Below, in pieces: positions 36,191-37,309 of a DNA stretch of 37,309 nt (position 1 is the first letter of the stretch; each line of letters starts with the position of its first letter). This DNA is from an uncultured Pseudomonadota bacterium. GTDB lineage: Bacteria > Pseudomonadota > Gammaproteobacteria > Steroidobacterales > Steroidobacteraceae. A model generated the notes under the pieces. It had not been told where the DNA came from. It worked only from the letters and a program-made list of their open reading frames with translations, and did not search any database. The stretch spans positions 1 through 37,309 of the forward strand of contig CAIUGU010000129.1 of assembly GCA_903898785.1 (NCBI GenBank), read 5' to 3'. The translations under genes and the position numbers were made by a program.

Positions 36191-37309
36191 CTACTTGCCC
36201 TTTGCCCAGGAATCCCTGAGCGTCACGGTGCGATTGAAGACCAGCGCCCCGGCCTTCGAGTCCACGCGGTCAGCGACGAAGTAGCCGTGACGCTCGAACT
36301 GGAAGCGCTCTTCCGGGCGCGCATTCTTCAATGAAGGTTCGAGCTGGGCCCGGACGACCTTCTTGGCGTTCGGGTTCAGGTCCAGCAGGAAGTCGCGGTC
36401 GCCCGCGCCGGGATTCGGCACGGCGAACAGGCGGTCGTACAGCCGCACTTCGCAGGCATAGGCATCCTGCACCGACACCCAGTGCACGTTGCCCTTCACC
36501 TTGTACTGGTCCGCGCCCGGTGAGCCGGAGCGCGAATCGGGCAGGTACGTGCAGTGCACGGCAATCACGTTGCCGTTCTCGTCCTTGTCACAGCCCGTGC
36601 ATTCCACGATGAATGCATAGCGCAGCCGTGCGCGATTGCCGGGGAACAAGCGGAAGTAGCCCTTGCTGGGTACTTCCATGAAGTCGTCGCGCTCGATCCA
36701 GACTTCCCTCGACATCGTGAGCCCGCGCTTGCCCAGCTCCGGCTTGAGCGGGTGGTTCGGCGCCTCGCAGGCCTCGGTCTGCCATTCCGGATAGTTGTCG
36801 ATGATGAGTTTTACCGGATCGAGGACGCCGATGCGCCGCTCGGCTTCTGCATTCAGGTGCTCTCGCATGCAGTCTTCCAGGATGCTCATGTCGATCCACG
36901 AGTCGGACTTGGACACACCGATGCGGTCCGCGAAGTTGCGGAAGCCTTCCGGCGTGAACCCGCGACGACGAGCGCCGGCCAGCGTCGGCAGACGCGGATC
37001 GTCCCAGCCGTCAACGTGCTTTTCCTCGACCAGCTGGATCAGCTTGCGCTTCGATAGCACCACGTACGACAGGTTCAGTCGCGCAAACTCGTACTGCTGC
37101 GGCAGCGGCCGCGCGAAGAAGCGCGCGTCCGCGAGCTTGGTCAAAAGCCAGTCGTAGAACGCGCGCTGGTCCTCGAACTCGAGCGTGCAGATCGAGTGCG
37201 TGATCTGCTCGATGGCGTCTTCCTGCCCGTGCGCGAAGTCGTAGGACGGGTAGATGTGCCAGGCGTCGCCCGTGCGGTGGTGATGCGCGTGGCGCACACG
37301 GTAGAGAAC
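36191..37309 (-). CDS. glnS: Glutaminyl-tRNA synthetase, N-terminal end outside window
   Basis: Class I tRNA synthetase that charges tRNA-Gln. The frame is open to the right edge (residues VLYRVRHAHHHRTGD read at the edge), so the N-terminal catalytic part, including the HIGH motif, lies beyond. Seen here are SYDFAHGQEDAIE, RAFYDWLLTKL, YVVLSKRKLIQLVEEKHVDG (KMSKS-type SKRK loop), WDDPRLPTLAGARRRGF, ILEDCMREHLN and the anticodon-binding beta barrels (PNHPLKPELGKR, FRLFPGNRARLRYAF, LNPNAKKVVRAQLE), ending near NRTVTLRDSW. These match GlnS rather than GltX. Confidence 0.96.
   Translation of the reverse strand, partial: VLYRVRHAHHHRTGDAWHIYPSYDFAHGQEDAIEQITHSICTLEFEDQRAFYDWLLTKLADARFFARPLPQQYEFARLNLSYVVLSKRKLIQLVEEKHVDGWDDPRLPTLAGARRRGFTPEGFRNFADRIGVSKSDSWIDMSILEDCMREHLNAEAERRIGVLDPVKLIIDNYPEWQTEACEAPNHPLKPELGKRGLTMSREVWIERDDFMEVPSKGYFRLFPGNRARLRYAFIVECTGCDKDENGNVIAVHCTYLPDSRSGSPGADQYKVKGNVHWVSVQDAYACEVRLYDRLFAVPNPGAGDRDFLLDLNPNAKKVVRAQLEPSLKNARPEERFQFERHGYFVADRVDSKAGALVFNRTVTLRDSWAKGK

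Overview
The window is a GC-rich chromosomal segment from a Gram-negative proteobacterium. The evidence is an OmpA-type peptidoglycan-binding protein, a TonB-dependent receptor, lipoprotein signals and a glutaminyl-tRNA synthetase. Gene content (KgtP-like permease, SelO, DUF6152, a vanillyl-alcohol-oxidase-type flavoprotein) fits an aerobic, heterotrophic gammaproteobacterium, perhaps a Steroidobacter/Nevskiales-like lineage. That placement is inference only. No rRNA, tRNA, CRISPR array, phage or intact insertion sequence was recognised.

Left part (1-10.7 kb), molybdenum: a large molybdenum cofactor and molybdate uptake region. On the minus strand are moeA and moaA (4 bp apart), moaC, and a mobA-moaD gene fusion that overlaps moaE by ATGA. 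MoaE carries a C-terminal tail with histidine at every second residue. On the plus strand modA-modB-modC overlap at each junction. A well-preserved ModE-type operator lies about 55 bp before modA, and a short modE coding only the DNA-binding domain lies 1 kb beyond modC. Together these take up molybdate, build molybdopterin, insert the metal and add the nucleotide. Inserted between them are a paiB/paiA-like pair, a small secreted protein and a spermidine-synthase-like gene. Convergent junctions hold distinctive DNA: a heptamer array, a REP-like palindrome and a 29-bp inverted repeat.

Middle part (10.7-24.2 kb), metabolism and transport: methylmalonate-semialdehyde dehydrogenase, a SulP permease with STAS domain, alanine dehydrogenase, a glycine-zipper lipoprotein, a YqjD-like protein, a KgtP-type permease, SelO, a DUF1361 membrane protein, an MFS permease, a flavin-reductase-like protein, an exported methyltransferase and the first of two paralogous exported proteins of unknown function.

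Right part (24.4-34.2 kb), substrate uptake and oxidation: a TonB-dependent receptor divergent from two small exported proteins (the second DUF6152). Then an AraC-type regulator, a Tat-leader protein, a VAO/4-cresol-dehydrogenase-family flavoprotein and a small c-type cytochrome run in one direction, the last two overlapping by ATGA. This looks like a flavocytochrome for periplasmic oxidation of a phenolic compound. The second exported paralogue follows. The window closes with an aldo/keto reductase, a DoxX-family protein and a partial glnS.

The most unusual structure is a 161-bp element of stacked palindromes, present twice (16342-16502 and 28588-28748, 143 of 161 positions identical, no gaps). 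It has inverted ends, and in both places it begins directly after the stop codon of a neighbouring gene.
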